Shown in pieces: positions 11,807 through 21,794 of a stretch of 64,000 nucleotides of DNA. The stretch's first letter is position 1. Each line of letters begins with the position of its first letter. This DNA is from Lasiosphaeris hirsuta (taxonomy: Eukaryota; Ascomycota; Sordariomycetes; Sordariales; Lasiosphaeriaceae). The notes under the pieces are model-generated. The model was not told the origin of the DNA and did no database searches. It saw only the letters and a program-made list of their open reading frames with translations. A program made the position numbers and the translations under genes. The stretch is from the NCBI GenBank assembly GCA_030549175.1, contig JAUKUA010000006.1, positions 434,001 to 498,000 on the forward strand, given 5' to 3'.

Positions 11807-12807
11807 ATGGGCTCCAATCCTCAACCGATGGCTGGCAAGTGGGCGAACCCCCAGGGCATGCAACGCTATGCAGCCCCCTCGCTCTTCCAGCCTCACCGCG
11901 CCCGCGAGGCCATCCGCGATGCCCACGCCAAGAGGATCCCCCCTCTGATGGGCTACTACTCGGGTCTCAGCTCCGTCCCCATCACGCGCTTCCTTGCCCC
12001 TTTTGGGTTTGATGTCGTCTGGATCGACTGGGAGCACACCTCGTGCAACGTCGAGACCATGACCACAGTGAGCATTATCGCGCCTCACCAGAAACCCCAC
12101 TAACACCCGCAGCTTGTCCACGAAGCCATCTTCATGAGCGAAGGCCGCACTATTCCTTTTGTCCGGTATGTATATTAGTGATTCGCGGTGTGCTAGTAGC
12201 TAACACGGCTAGCGTCCCCGGCCACGAACACGCTGCCATCGGCTACGCCCTCGACGCGGGCGCGAGCATCGTGGTCCCGCAGGTCGAGACGGTCGAGGAC
12301 GCACGCAAGGTGGTGTCATACGCCAAGTTCGGCTCGGCCAGCAACGGCACGCGCTCGGCGCCGCCCTTCCGGCTGGTGCCGGGCCTCACCGACATGCCCC
12401 ACGACGGAGTGCGCTCCGTGTGGCAGAACGTCAACGACCAGGCGGCCATCATGATCCAGGTCGAGACGCTCGAGGCCATCAACAACCTCGACGCCATCCT
12501 GACCGAGGTGCCCGACATCGACCTCGTGTGGCTGGGCTCGCTGGACGCGCGCATCAGCATGAACCTGCCCGCCGGGTTCGGGATCGCGACCGACGAGCCC
12601 GAGTGGCAGGCCGCGCTCAAGACGTTTGATGACACGATGCGGAAGCACAACAAGCCGCGGGGCGGGTTCAGCTTCGCGCAGGGCGAGGCCCTGGTCAAGG
12701 ATGCGCAGGATTATGCGTTTATGATCCTGGCGGCTGACGTTAAGGAGTTGAGCAGTGTCGGGCAGCAGTTTTTGGCGGCCAAGGCGCTGTTTGAGGGCTC
12801 GAAATGA
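11807..12807 (+). CDS. HpcH/HpaI-type aldolase/citrate lyase family protein
   Basis: Three exons (11,807-12,067; 12,113-12,165; 12,213-12,807), introns 45 and 47 bp, 302 residues. The family is class II pyruvate aldolases such as 4-hydroxy-2-oxoheptanedioate aldolase. Landmarks are FDVVWIDWEH near residues 66-75 (the VxVDxEH strand), PGHEHAAIGYALDAGASIVVPQVET with the metal-binding Glu of QVET, the second metal-site segment DIDLVWLGSLDARISM, and the closing alpha-helical part. The reaction expected is reversible, metal-dependent aldol cleavage giving pyruvate plus an aldehyde, in the cytosol. In this protein Gly in the usual VGPYDLS-type loop reads WLGSLDA, which is normal for the fungal branch. 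The very short second exon (53 bp) is needed for frame and encodes a conserved stretch ending in FVR. Confidence 0.88.
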
Positions 12808-13366
12808 CGCCGACTGTTTGGATGGCACTGGGCATTGTTGCAGTGTCGTCAGGTACTCGAGAGGATGGGGGTGCTGGGTGCTAAGTGAGTGGAGAGCACA
12901 GGTTCTTTAGGAAACCATTACATTGGTTGAAATTTCACACGGCAACGGCAGACTTGTTTATGTGGCATGACCGCCCCGTTTCCCAAATCTGAGTTGCATA
13001 CGGGTTCGATATGAAGGCCAACTGACGTGGAATACTGGCCTTGTCTTTTAGATAGATATGTCTTTAGATAAGGGAGATAGATTGTTTCGGTTTCAACTAG
13101 CAACTAGGACGTTGTTTTGAATGATGACTTGGAGTTATGTCTTCTCTATTGTGCCCCTGAACGCTACTTCCCTTTCAAAGTCAACGCCATCGCGCGACCA
13201 CAACCAGGTGATTGGACGACAAGGCTCCAGCACTCACGCAGGGAGTTTTAGCCTAATCCTGCATTTCCACGCTATGTATGATGTTGCAGCCGCAAATGGG
13301 TCCCCATATCCGGCAAGAGCCTTACCGAGAAACGGCAAGCTTCACCCCAACTCCCCAGACAGCACC
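12808..13366. other. intergenic, nothing recognised
   Basis: No gene, repeat or clear motif seen between the aldolase gene and the pseudogene that follows. Confidence 0.5.
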
Positions 13367-14253
13367 ATGACGCCGGCGCTGTCACTACTCACCACCTTGG
13401 CTGCCGCCGCCCCGGCCAGCCCACTCCCTGCCCAGTCCGACGCCACCGCCGTCACCGTCGTTGCCGGCAGCGAACTCGAAAGGGTTGGCTGGCCCCCCCC
13501 CAACCGCCGACGGAGCACCATGGATACTGTCTGGACCTGCTTGTCCGTTTTCCTAGTCTGCTCCTGGCGCTGCCTGCATCTCAACAACCCCCCCCCCCCA
13601 CACCCAAGGAGAGCCGTGGGAAGTGCTACACCTTCCCCCTCTAGGTATGGCGTGTGCCGTACTGGCCCAATCCAACCCTCGCGAGGAAGATTCTCCGGAA
13701 GCTCGCCTGGATGGCTTGGATCTGCCTCGCTCCCGAATACGGAGTCGCGGTTGCGATGAAGCAGTACCTAGCCGCCTACATCGCCCTGCGCAAAGCCCAA
13801 AGAGAATGGGGTTCCGAAGCAAAAATGTGCACCATGGCACATGTGTACTGCACTGAGATGGGAGGCATCGCCATCCGCAAGTTCATCCCCCCTTCGGGCC
13901 ATGAGCCAGACAAGATCCCGCAAATTCCAGACCAGGGAGCTGGCCATGAGGAGGATCTGGATTATTTTGTCTGGTCGTTGGGTAGGTAGAATCCCCGTCT
14001 CTTTTCAACCCGACGAAAGACTAATACTGCCTGACAATATTAAGAGCAGCTTTGTGCGTCTCGCGCTACCCCAGCCATCACCGAGCAGGATATCAACGAT
14101 AAAAGCAAGTCAGACGCTTTAACCAAAGCTTTCGCGCTGGTCCAGTGTAGCTGGCTGGTTATACAGCTCATTGCACGAGTCATCCAAGGCCTTGCCATCA
14201 CGGAACTTGAACTGTCTACTGCCGCCTTTGTCTTTTGCTCCCTCATCATGTAT
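13367..14253 (+). pseudogene. broken multi-span membrane protein of a fungal orphan family
   Basis: It starts like a functional gene: a signal peptide from ATG 13,367 (MTPALSLLTTLAAAAPA), then NRRRSTMDTVWTCLSVFLVCSWRCLHLN, a segment I recognise from a large fungal family of uncharacterised membrane proteins. A C12 run (13,588-13,599) shifts the frame and a TAG follows at 13,642. The homologous frame resumes with WPNPTLARKILRKLAWMAWICLAPEYG and later CTEMGGIAIRKF. After a plausible intron (about 13,980-14,045) comes ITEQDINDKSKSDALTKAF and a helix with ITELELSTAAFVFCSL, also typical of the family. The remaining C-terminal half, normally several more helices, is absent, and an unrelated 2EXR pseudogene follows. 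I call it a 3'-truncated pseudogene. Function of intact members is unknown. Confidence 0.7.
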
Positions 14254-14544
14254 ATACAGGATTCATCTTACACGTTCACCATTGCCCCGTTGTTTAATGT
14301 TGTTCATTGGAACTGCCTACAACCGTTCGCAGCTCTTGCCAGAGAATACATCCTTGGTGCTTTCATTGCGGGTGTTGAGAGCGAGACTGATCTACCAACA
14401 ACCAACCTTTGTGACCACCGTCTCGACAACCTTACCACCGAACTATTCCCTATTCCACAATGGCCGTTGTCTACAAGCAAAACACACTACGGGAGCGACC
14501 ATCAGCCAACCCGGTCACACCGTCAGCGGCCAGCGGCCAGCAGT

Positions 14545-15070
14545 CAATTTCAACTGCTACACATGTTGCCGAGAGAATCACGGAACCGAATCTACTTGTT
14601 TCTGCGTTGCGGCAGGGAGGAGCGGCCAAGGATAATTTGCAGAAAGCCCAATCGCCACCGGGGCTTCTGGGAGTGACGCCGGATTTCCGCCTCCAATACG
14701 GATGCCGCGGTTCAATGTTCGACCCCTGGAAGAAGACTCTGCACTTCCTTGCCCACCATAGCCCATGCATCCAGACACTCCGAATCTAGGATGCTTGCCA
14801 CCAATATGATGATGCCTCATGGATGGATCCGGTAGACCACCATCTGGAGCGGCGGAGCTGGACATTTATGCGCGGAGCTTCCGCATGGACAAGCAAGTCT
14901 TCTTGGAGAAACTCCTAGGGTTCTTTGTCGTAGTTCTGATTGAGGCCATCAAGAGGTTCAAGGGCCTACGCTTCATCAAGTATGTTTCGACAATGCTGGA
15001 TTAGGACTGGGTAGATGCGGTCATAAAGGAAGCCAACATCGAGGTGGAATACATATCAAGGATAGTTTAA
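14545..15070 (+). pseudogene. 2EXR-family pseudogene 1
   Basis: Pieces in different frames align by eye with the intact gene at 16,863-17,811. LLHMLPRESRNRIYLFL corresponds to FPFQKLPGELRNMIYAVV. PWKKTLHFLAHHSPCIQTLRI corresponds to AWEKILRSLAYRGEAIQVLTI. FFVVVLIEAIKRFKGLRFIK and, after a stop, DWVDAVIKEANIEVEYIS correspond to the C-terminus. Stops TAG at 14,787 and 15,002 interrupt it, the second where the intact copy has Gln (RDQPW), and the segments are out of frame with one another. It lies between the membrane-protein pseudogene and an inverted-repeat element. 2EXR proteins are F-box-like fungal proteins of unknown function. Confidence 0.75.
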
Positions 15071-15098
15071 GTTGTATTTGGCACTAGATATATAATTT

Positions 15099-15330
15099 AA
15101 CCCTAGTTTGTTTGTTAGCGCGGGACTTTGAAGCTCGTCATGATTATGGGCAAGGCTTTCTCGAATACCAGAAAGGCCTTTTGAATTCCAAAAATGCCCC
15201 TTTTCACAGCGGAAAGGCCTTATAAAATATCAAATATCCCTTTCTTATCCTGGGACGCCTTTCCAGGATCCTCAGATCTCCCTTCGGGCCTCAGAGGGAA
15301 CGCCACGCGCTAACAAACAAACCAGGGTTG
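15099..15330. mobile_element. MITE-like element with terminal inverted repeats (best copy)
   Basis: The left end AACCCTAGTTTGTTTGTTAG continues CGCG. The right end, read on the other strand, is AACCCTGGTTTGTTTGTTAG continuing CGCG, so about 24 bp match with one mismatch. The body (about 230 bp) has no coding capacity and repeats short AAGGCCTTT-like boxes. Similar elements are at 39,846-40,108, 58,965-59,060, 61,575-61,798 and 1,405-1,560. A target-site duplication could not be fixed with certainty. It sits directly downstream of 2EXR pseudogene 1. Confidence 0.8.
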
Positions 15331-15758
15331 GATTGTAGTTGCCAGGCATATGGTTGCTGGGGAGCAGCAGAAGGACCGGCCCGGCGACATATCAAGAAAT
15401 CTAGCAGTATAAACAGCCGCTTCGCTGAAAAGGGTGCTTGTGTCCCCCGTGGCCAAGGAGTGCGCGTTGAGAGGCAGTTCCAACGGTCAACCTATGCCCT
15501 ATATAGTGCAGACACTGGCAGAAGCGGGTACCTCTTCTAATCACCAAGCACTTTCCATCCGCTCCTTCCTTGGTATTCACTGTTTTGCATTTTTCGGTTA
15601 GCTCGTTGCCCCACCTACCTTGTGTATTTTCTTCAGATTCGCTTCGATGTTCACAATTTCCCACCGACAACACACCACACCCTAGTACGGCCGCATTTTC
15701 TCGGCCAGATCGATACAATGGTCACCCTCAGGGAACCGCAGGAGTGGCAGCCAACGCC
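15331..15758. other. intergenic, nothing recognised
   Basis: This stretch lies between the inverted-repeat element and 2EXR pseudogene 2. No gene or regulatory motif is evident. Confidence 0.4.
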
Positions 15759-16345
15759 ATGGTTGTTCCCCAAATGAACCCGCGAGAGGTTCATCCACTA
15801 CCCCTTCCGTCTAGCATTGAAGCCTTCCCGTTCGAAAGGCTGCCAGGAGAAATTCGTGACATGATTTACTAGCTAGCGGCCCCCGGACAGACGGTTGTTT
15901 TGTCGGGGAGGACAGAAGCAGATGGGTCAGGATTTCATTGCTTGAACGTCGATTAACATACGTCTGGAGAAGAGCCATCGAAGGAAGACACATGAGCAAG
16001 GCTAAGGACCTCCTCGCCTTGGGAAGAACCTGTCGCCGTAAGTGCCATACCTATTACTCCCCTTTCACTTGAGCGCGAGAGCTAATAAGCTTCTCCTAGT
16101 AGGGTTAGAAAGGAAGGTGATGTCTTTTTATCACGGTACTATTGACCTACTACTCGATAGCAGTGGGCTTCTACGGCACGCACCACACTTATTGAAACCA
16201 TCAAGGAATTCAAGGGCAGGCTGCGTTTCGTTAAGGTCTACTCGTGGATTTGGGACGAGCCTTGGCTGGAGGCAGCCAGCAAGGCAGCCGAAGCCAGAGT
16301 AGAGGTTGTCGAAAACCCCGAATCTGAGTTTGCCCTCCTGGACTG
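15759..16345 (+). pseudogene. 2EXR-family pseudogene 2
   Basis: From ATG 15,759 the frame reaches EAFPFERLPGEIRDMIY, the 2EXR signature, and stops at TAG 15,870. Homology continues in shifted frames: a helix ending SKAKDLLALGRTCR next to a GTAAGT donor at the same place as in the intact gene, an intron to about 16,098, an exon with KVMSFYHGTIDLL (intact copy EVMSFYYGSIDLQ), and a C-terminal frame WDEPWLEAASKAAEARVEVV ending in TGA at 16,343. The middle portion is missing. Intron position and exon order are kept, so it arose by DNA duplication, not retroposition. Confidence 0.78.
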
Positions 16346-16547
16346 AGGCAGTGGGACATATATGCTCTGGGGAAGGAGGACTATTGTAGCTATCGAGGTA
16401 TCGCAGTCGGAAGACATCAGGCCCGACAATCAATGGACTGCTCGCTCTCTTGAAAGAAGTTGTGCGTTGCAATTCGTGAAAAAAACTACCAGCACCATCC
16501 ATCCCATCTTTTTGTTCGCCAGATGAAAGCGGCCCATCATGAGCTGT

Positions 16548-16573
16548 CCCCCCCCCCCCCCCCCCCCCCCCCC
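16548..16573. repeat. poly-C tract, 26 C
   Basis: An unbroken run of 26 cytosines about 290 bp upstream of the intact 2EXR gene, in non-coding DNA. Confidence 0.95.
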
Positions 16574-16862
16574 GAGGCACTGACTGTTTCACTCGCGCTT
16601 TCATATGTACTATTTTCCACTCGCTCTTTCCTGTTCATCAAGGCAACGCGTTTTTCTTGCCCCACCTGCCTCTTTCTTCAATCATTCTTCCCAAATCTCT
16701 GCCCGTAAAACCACTAACGTCTGCAGTCCTTCCTCCCACCTCACATCTCGGATGGGTGTCCCATTATCTTCTCCCCGGGGCACCAGTTCTCCCGAAACAC
16801 CACACCTACCCAAAAACCCACCCACTATCGCCTTCGTCAACATCGAGCTTCCCCAATTTGCG

Positions 16863-17811
16863 ATGGCTCCTCCTCTCAAGAGAAGCCGCCGACTGCAGGA
16901 GTTGCAGGAGTTGCAGGAGTCGCCGCCGACGCTAACCGTGACGTCAGATACCACGACAGCCGCGACTCGTTACCAAGTCGCCTCGAAAACTAGCCGTCGT
17001 GAGGTAGCCGCCTTCCCATTTCAAAAATTGCCGGGAGAGCTGCGAAACATGATCTATGCGGTGGTATCTCCCAAGAGAAAGATCCTCAAGTGGACCAAGC
17101 CTCGTATCGGTCCCAATAACTGGAATGGCATCTTCGCTCTGGCCAAAACCTGCCGCCGTATGTATCTTTACCTATCATGATCTGGTGCGAAGGTTGGCGT
17201 TGCTGATCACTTGTGTTTCAGAGTTGAGAATGGAGGTCATGTCCTTCTACTACGGCAGCATTGATCTCCAAGTCAGTTATTGGTACGCGACGGGTATGAT
17301 TCGCTGGGTCCGCCAGATGCCTAAGCAATATATCACCCGCGTGACAATCTGCCCGGTAATGACCTACAGCCAAGGTACCTTTACAGCCTGGGAAAAGATT
17401 TTACGTTCCCTCGCCTACCGTGGTGAAGCGATCCAGGTACTCACGATTCGGGATGATTACTACTTCTTCCATGAGAAAATTTCATGGACGGATTGCGAGT
17501 CGACTGCTCAGAGGATTCTGCAAAATACCTCCCCGTACCCTTACTGGCCCTATGGTCTGCAGGGTGATTCGTACGAGCAGAGGGTGACGAGAGTGGAGGA
17601 ATTCTTTGTCGTTAATCTTATTGAGCTCCTCAAGAAGTTCAAGGGCTTGCGTGTCGTCAAAATCTCCTCGTCAACTCGGGACCAGCCTTGGATGGACATG
17701 ATGAGCAAGGCAGCCAATTTTGATGTGGAGTACGTCGGAGCGCCTGACTCAACAACCTGGCGCAATGATCATCTGTGGCCTTCGTATGACGACTCTGAGC
17801 TGGAGGATTGA
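16863..17811 (+). CDS. 2EXR domain-containing (F-box-like) protein, intact copy
   Basis: Two exons (16,863-17,157 and 17,222-17,811) with a 64-bp intron (GTATGT..CAG) encode 294 residues. After a short basic and low-complexity lead (LQELQELQES) comes VAAFPFQKLPGELRNMIYAVV, the first element of the 2EXR domain. Families with this F-box-like motif are highly expanded in filamentous fungi and mostly uncharacterised. Further landmarks are FALAKTCRQLRMEVMSFYYG and a C-terminal helix-rich block. The gene is the third in a tandem set whose other two members (14.5 and 15.8 kb) are dead. Start choice: an in-frame ATG also exists at 16,752, but ATG 16,863 begins a normal lead to the domain. It may act as an adaptor; no catalytic motif is visible. 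Confidence 0.78.
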
Positions 17812-18565
17812 GATGACTGGTGGTATGGCGTGGCGGGATACAACCTGGGGGAAGAGGACCCAGGGGAAGGGTGAGACCTTTTTGCTGATAAGCGTCCTGA
17901 GCTGGACTCGATAAGGTACGAAGGTGGGACTCAAGAATCAGCGCAGGAGTCGTAGCTTGACTAACCCCATTCATTTGCTACTTGGAGCGGATCAGTTGAG
18001 GTCTCAAAGGTTTCCGATACAAAGGAGAAGAGAAGAGTCGGTTATGAAGGGCTATTGTATCTAGCATGACAATTCAGCAGACATCAGGCTGGCGACGATT
18101 GAGGGAGGGCTTCATGAGGCCACCCTCTTCGGAAGCCCCGCCTTAGCATCTCAACGGGCATTGCTTTTACGTTTTCCCAAGACTTCTTAGCTTGCTGATC
18201 GTAGTAGTGGCTGGGCGCGCCATTGTTGCTGAATCGTGCCAGCCTTGAGCCGCTTTCTTCACTGATGGCCGTTAATAGTGTCACTGCCGGCGTACCAGGA
18301 TAAAAAGTCCAACATCCTATTGGTGGACCTATAAGCCAGAAGGATGGGCCACCTAGACCTAGCGCCTCAGCTGGCAGCTAGTGAAAGGCCAGGCTGGTTT
18401 GGGATCTGGGCGTTGTTGATATTGATGCACCCCTGACCCAGACACATGCGCAGGGGTCATCATGGATATTAGTTAGAGGCCTGCGCGTCTTGAACTTCGA
18501 CTTGGTGTCTATCCACTCGTTCTTTTGAAATTTTGTGGCTTCGGCCCGCTTACTTTCTTTACGAG
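17812..18565. other. intergenic, nothing recognised
   Basis: About 750 bp with no supported gene. It separates the 2EXR gene and the Ser/Thr-rich orphan gene, both on the plus strand. Confidence 0.5.
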
Positions 18566-19798
18566 ATGGGAATCAACTTCAGCAACCCGGTGTGCGAGGT
18601 GGACCAGTGCCTGAACCAGGTCATTGGACAGGCCAATGGCTTGAACGGGCCGGCGCATTATTCGGCCTGCGTTTCGTATTTTGGACCACCCATTATTGCC
18701 TCAGAGTATGCTCCTTCATTTTCCTGCACGGCCATGACTGACAGGTGAAGGACGCCTCCTGTGTCGATTTTCACGTCTTTCGCGACCGAGACAGTCCAGT
18801 ACACGTCCGTCGTCGTCGAGACCAGCACGGCCTACTCGACGTCTGATTCGACGTCAACATTGTACACTCAGGTGGTCGAAACGGCTTCGGCCTACTCCGC
18901 CACAGCTGTTGAGACTGCCACTGTGACGATCGCCCCGGATAAGAAGCGACGAAACAGGAAACGGTCCCCGTGCAAGCCGTCGATCCCGCCATCCGCCGTC
19001 CCGTCAACAATCGCGTCGACCACGACACCGTCATGGTGGCCCCTCGCGTCCAACTGCCCCACGCTGGAGGACTACGAGTCGGCCTGCGCCTGCATCTACG
19101 CCGTGAGCACCGCCACACGAACCAACACTTTAGTTCCCCTCGTCTCGACCGTCGTGGCTACAAACACGGTGAGCAGTCTGGTTGAGTCGACGGCAACATC
19201 TGTCGTCAACACCGTCGTCATCAACACGGTTGCCACGGTTGCCACATCAACATTTGTGTCGACCACCACGGGCATCTACCAAACCACTACGACGGTCACG
19301 GAAATCGCCGAGCCGGTTCAGACCCGGACCATCCTCCTGGAAATCACCCATCAAGCCGGCGCCTTGTTTGCGAGAATTGATGCCAACAAGTTCCTTTCTT
19401 ACGAGCCTTCGAGCGCCGGTAGCAGTTCCGGGGCGGTCCAGGTCAAGTTTGTCCCGAGTGGAGAACAGCCCTCACTCGCGGGCTACCCGGCGTTCAAACT
19501 GGTTCTCGCCTCGCTGGGTGCGGATTACGGCTTGTTGAGATTTGAGGAGGACAGCAGCTCGCCCGCCGTCACCTGGGGCGTCGTTTCGGAAAAGGCCGGC
19601 GAGCCGGTCACTTTTGCATCTGCGGACACCGGCTACGACACATCCTATACCTGTGGTGACGGGTTTATCTATCTAGCGGGACCGAACTGGATCGATGAGC
19701 CCGAGCAGGAGGAGCAGGCCGAGGAAGGTGGCCAGGGAACGGGCCCGGCGAACCCTTGCTTCCATATCAATTTTGAGATACCATCAAACCAGAGGTGA
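18566..19798 (+). CDS. Ser/Thr-rich fungal orphan protein
   Basis: Two exons, 18,566-18,705 and 18,751-19,798, with a 45-bp intron (GTATGC..AAG), encode 395 residues. The first exon (MGINFSNPVCEVDQCLNQVI) has spaced Cys residues. The second is dominated by Thr, Val and Ser repeats (ETSTAYSTSDSTSTLYTQVV), a basic patch KKRRNRKRSPCKPSIPP, a Cys-containing segment (NCPTLEDYESACACIYAV), more TTV repeats and a folded-looking C-terminal part. There is no convincing signal peptide or membrane helix, despite a composition like cell-wall proteins. The acceptor ACAG at 18,744 would give an immediate stop, so the next AG at 18,750 is used. A relative lies at 57,060-57,643 on the other strand. Function unknown. 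Confidence 0.7.
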
Positions 19799-20067
19799 TG
19801 CAGCGGTGTGGAGATAAAAACGGAGTTGGCAGATGTTGTCAGCCCGACAAAAGAAGATCTATAAAAGGTCGCCGCAGCGTGACGATGCTCCCGGGGAGAT
19901 GAATCTGCGATGTGACGTGGATCTCAGGGGGATAGGGGGCGCAACATGACCCTCTCCGTCCTAGGATATGTCATCGATACGCCGGATCTAGCCTGGGAAT
20001 ATGCTCTAACATTAGGGTTGGAGGCCACCATACCGTAGCAAAAAAATACCTTGGTAAAGGACCTAGA

Positions 20068-21310
20068 TCACAAGATAGCACTGAAAATCTCAATCCACTC
20101 CAGATCAGAATCAGGTTTCTCCCACAGCTCCTCCTCATCCTCGCCGTACGCCGAGCTCACAGTAAGTGTGTCTCGTCAACCCCCACCACCTCGACCAGCC
20201 TCGCAAACCCGCTCCGCGCCCTCGCCTCCACAAACTCGGCAATAAGCTCATCATGCGCCGCACACCGCCCCTTGACATAGTCATACAAGCGCAGCGACTC
20301 CAAGTTGGGCGGCAGGATACCAACCAACCTCAATCCCGGACCCCCCGTCGTCCCGACAGCCCCCAGCAGCGCCTGGACGGGAATTCCGAGATGCGTCAGC
20401 GCAGCAAACTCACGAAGCGAGCCGGCCGTCAGACCATACGCCCACGGCTCCGCCTCAGTGTCCGGACGCACACTCAGCGCCTCCTCGAGGCGGTCGAATT
20501 CGTCCTCCAGCCGGGGGATCCATCTCCTCCCCCCCGTCTTCCAGCTCCTCCCCATACCCCGCGCTAGCCTCGATATCCAGATCAAGCACGCGCAGCGTCG
20601 CCTTGTGTACCCCAAGAGCCCGCCCGAGCGCCGCGGCGTGCACCCCGGGCGACCCGCCGTCCATGTGCAACAGCCCGCCGAGGGACAGCGTGAACTCCTC
20701 GAGCTCGCGGGAGATCTGGATCATGGTGGCGAGGAGGGTGGTGCTGACGTCGACGTGGGACAGGTGGAGGTTGCGGATGCGGGAGGTGCCGGGGGGCGCG
20801 TGCGAGCGCGCAGCTTGTTACTCTATGACGCCGGCGGCCGAGAAGGTCGCGATGGCGGGTAGCTAGCTGAAGAGATGGAGGTAATCGAGGAACTCGAGGC
20901 TGTCGTACATGCGCAGGCCGTCCGATTGCCACGGCGTTGCCTGGACGTGCGCGAGATTCCGTAGGCCCGGCTCGCGGAGCAGGCCGTGGTTGGGCACGGT
21001 GCCTCCCTAGAAGCTCTCCTTTTGCTGTGCGAGAGGCGCAAGCATCACCGACGTCGTCTCTTGGCCGAGGCCTATGCCGCGGATGACCCCTTAATGGCCG
21101 CATGGGCTTCCTCGTCAATGTGCTGCACTGGGTTGGTCTCTCCAGGCTTGTAGAGCATCCGGCCAGTGACCTCTCCCCATTCTTGGGCATCCATGATGAA
21201 CTCTGTCACCGACAGAGCAAGACTGGGGTCATGCACGTGGGAAGAGATGACGGAATAGATGACCTTAATGTCGTCCATATTCGCAATGCGAATTCGCTTA
21301 TAAGCCTTTG
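20068..21310 (-). pseudogene. F-box/leucine-rich-like protein, decayed
   Basis: Read on the minus strand, several frames carry pieces of one protein in order: KAYKRIRIANMDDIKVIYSV and EFIMDAQEWGEVTG (about 21,310-21,150); then GLRMYDSLEFLDYLHLF, TAG at 20,863, LPAIATFSAAGVIE, TAA at 20,818, QAARSHAPPGTSRIRNLHL; ISRELEEFTLSLGGLLHMDG; in a shifted frame SLREFAALTHLGIPVQALLG and ILPPNLESLRLYDYV; and a last piece WEKPDSDLEWIEIF to TGA at 20,068. The layout matches a fungal F-box protein with degenerate leucine-rich repeats. Both stops fit C-to-T changes of Gln codons (CAG, CAA). Two or more frameshifts add to the damage. Confidence 0.72.
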
Positions 21311-21794
21311 CGAGGCGGCCCAGTCAGGGTATCGTTCGACGTCATAACAGTCTGCTAAAACTCCACAGTATATTCGGCCGTTGAGGAGGCTAACAGAGAA
21401 CAAAGTTGCAACCTGAGGAGCAAAAGGCGACTTGCGAGACCGAGAACGGGCAATTCTGAGAACTGGGTAATATTGGCCTCTGCTTTATTCAGGTTCGCAG
21501 CGCGTTTTATAGATGGGACACCATGTTGAATGGAGTCGGAACTTGGAAGCTGCTTGGAAGGCGAGGTTGGATTGTCGCCCCGATCTAGCCTCTTGGGGAC
21601 ATCATCCACCAACCGGCTGTTCTGGATCCGCAATGTCCCATCGGGATTCCAGGCAGCTCCAGGCAACCCAGTGTCATATCTAGGCACAATCGTCGGCGCT
21701 CAAGTCTGGACATGACTGCCGATCACAAATAGGGACGGTCCGCTTCACGTAAGCCGTAGCCTATTATCCGTTGTTGATTCTCTATCGCTCGTGT
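21311..21794. other. intergenic, nothing recognised
   Basis: This lies between the F-box-like pseudogene and the 3' end of the kinase gene. No supported gene. Confidence 0.4.

Noticed and set aside
15954..15956. TAA in 2EXR pseudogene 2 as a further Gln-to-stop change
   Set aside because: The conserved frame at that position is a different one, so this TAA is not an informative stop.
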